From: an uncultured Paracoccaceae bacterium
Lineage (GTDB): Bacteria; Pseudomonadota; Alphaproteobacteria; Rhodobacterales; Rhodobacteraceae
Direction: 5' to 3'
Length of the DNA: 64,000 nt
NCBI GenBank assembly: GCA_947492825.1
Contig: CANLNT010000002.1
Coordinates: 194,501-258,500, forward strand
Positions 63,708 through 64,000 of the stretch are shown here, one piece after another; within the stretch, counting starts at the first letter, position 1, and each line of letters starts with the position of its first letter. A program made the translations under genes and the position numbers. The notes below the pieces were generated by a model that was not told the origin of the DNA, ran no database searches, and worked only from the letters and a program-made list of their open reading frames with translations.

Positions 63708-64000
63708 TTATTTTGGCTTTTGCGGCGTAATCGTCACAAGATCGTATTTCGCCAGAAACAATACCGCCGCCTGCATTTGTTCCACACCCAGCGGCGAGGC
63801 GTCCTGCAATGCCGCAACGGGACATGGCCCCATTTCACTGATCAGCGACGACAGCGCGACGATTTGCGCATCCGGCATGACCTTGCGACCATAAAGAGCG
63901 CGCCCATTCAGCCTGTCCAAATTGCCGAGTGTCTCATGGTCAAGCGGTTTGCGCGATTGTACGATGTCCTCTGGATCCCAGCAGTTGGATGGATAACCCG
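63708..64000 (-). CDS. C-terminal fragment of a protein cut by the window edge
   Basis: The minus-strand frame runs unbroken from the right edge to a stop at 63708, giving 97 residues. It reads WDPEDIVQSRKPLDHETLGN and ends ALQDASPLGVEQMQAAVLFLAKYDLVTI plus a short tail, a pattern like a small winged-helix-type domain. A TTG at 63920 could start a 70-residue protein, but the upstream frame also reads as protein, so a cut longer gene is preferred. Family unknown; a methyltransferase regulatory-type C-terminus is one guess. Confidence 0.5.
   Translation of the reverse strand, partial: GYPSNCWDPEDIVQSRKPLDHETLGNLDRLNGRALYGRKVMPDAQIVALSSLISEMGPCPVAALQDASPLGVEQMQAAVLFLAKYDLVTITPQKPK

Overview
The window is a stretch of chromosome from a marine-type alphaproteobacterium, most probably a Rhodobacterales/Roseobacter-group member (Loktanella-, Yoonia- or Sulfitobacter-like). 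The main grounds are gene order and content: gyrB, recF, dnaN, dnaA, rpsT, an enoyl-CoA hydratase, mutM, ubiE and ubiB lie together, directly followed by one large flagellar locus with the alphaproteobacterial signature genes flaF, flbT, motE and a DUF1217 gene. The DNA looks GC-rich, genes are tightly packed with many 4-base start/stop overlaps, and no insertion sequence, tRNA, rRNA or CRISPR array was seen.

Region 1 (1-9723) holds the end of an Hsp70-like gene, a P-loop kinase-like gene, nicotinamidase, and a LysR regulator followed by a seven-gene-scale catabolic run: HyuA/HyuB hydantoinase-oxoprolinase subunits, an atypical SDR, a DAO-type flavin oxidase, an HpcH/HpaI aldolase and a uronate-dehydrogenase-like enzyme. 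The substrate is not known; opening of a lactam or cyclic amide followed by oxidation and aldol cleavage is the best reading.

Region 2 (9720-21863) is the dnaA neighbourhood. A cysteine-synthase-like enzyme and a poorly coding 700-base stretch precede a HlyC-like acyltransferase that starts three bases after gyrB. A quinone-reductase/TetR divergent pair with three copies of one operator follows, then LysE exporter, GNAT, VOC, recF, dnaN, dnaA and rpsT. The dnaA-rpsT gap has nested inverted repeats but no recognisable DnaA box.

Region 3 (22087-29687) contains a three-gene amino-acid-type catabolic operon (diaminopropionate ammonia-lyase-like, M24 hydrolase, Asp/Glu-racemase-like), reminiscent of part of the ectoine utilisation set, then enoyl-CoA hydratase, mutM, an unknown membrane protein, and ubiE-ubiB for ubiquinone synthesis.

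Region 4 (29691-60230) is a nearly complete flagellar locus: export gate (FlhA, FlhB, FliP, FliQ, FliR), ATPase complex (FliI, FliH, a FliJ candidate), MS ring FliF, rod (FlgB, FlgC, FlgF, FlgG, FliE), rings (FlgH, FlgI), hook (FlgD, FlgE, FliK, FlgK, FlgL), flagellin with FlaF and FlbT, stator (MotA, MotB), MotE, two FliL-like proteins and a 727-residue periplasmic TPR protein. FliN is present, but no FliG or FliM gene is seen. Region 5 (60318-64000) carries an FkbM methyltransferase, a DUF6165 protein, a TPR-glycosyltransferase-like protein and two unknown proteins, a possible surface or flagellin modification set.
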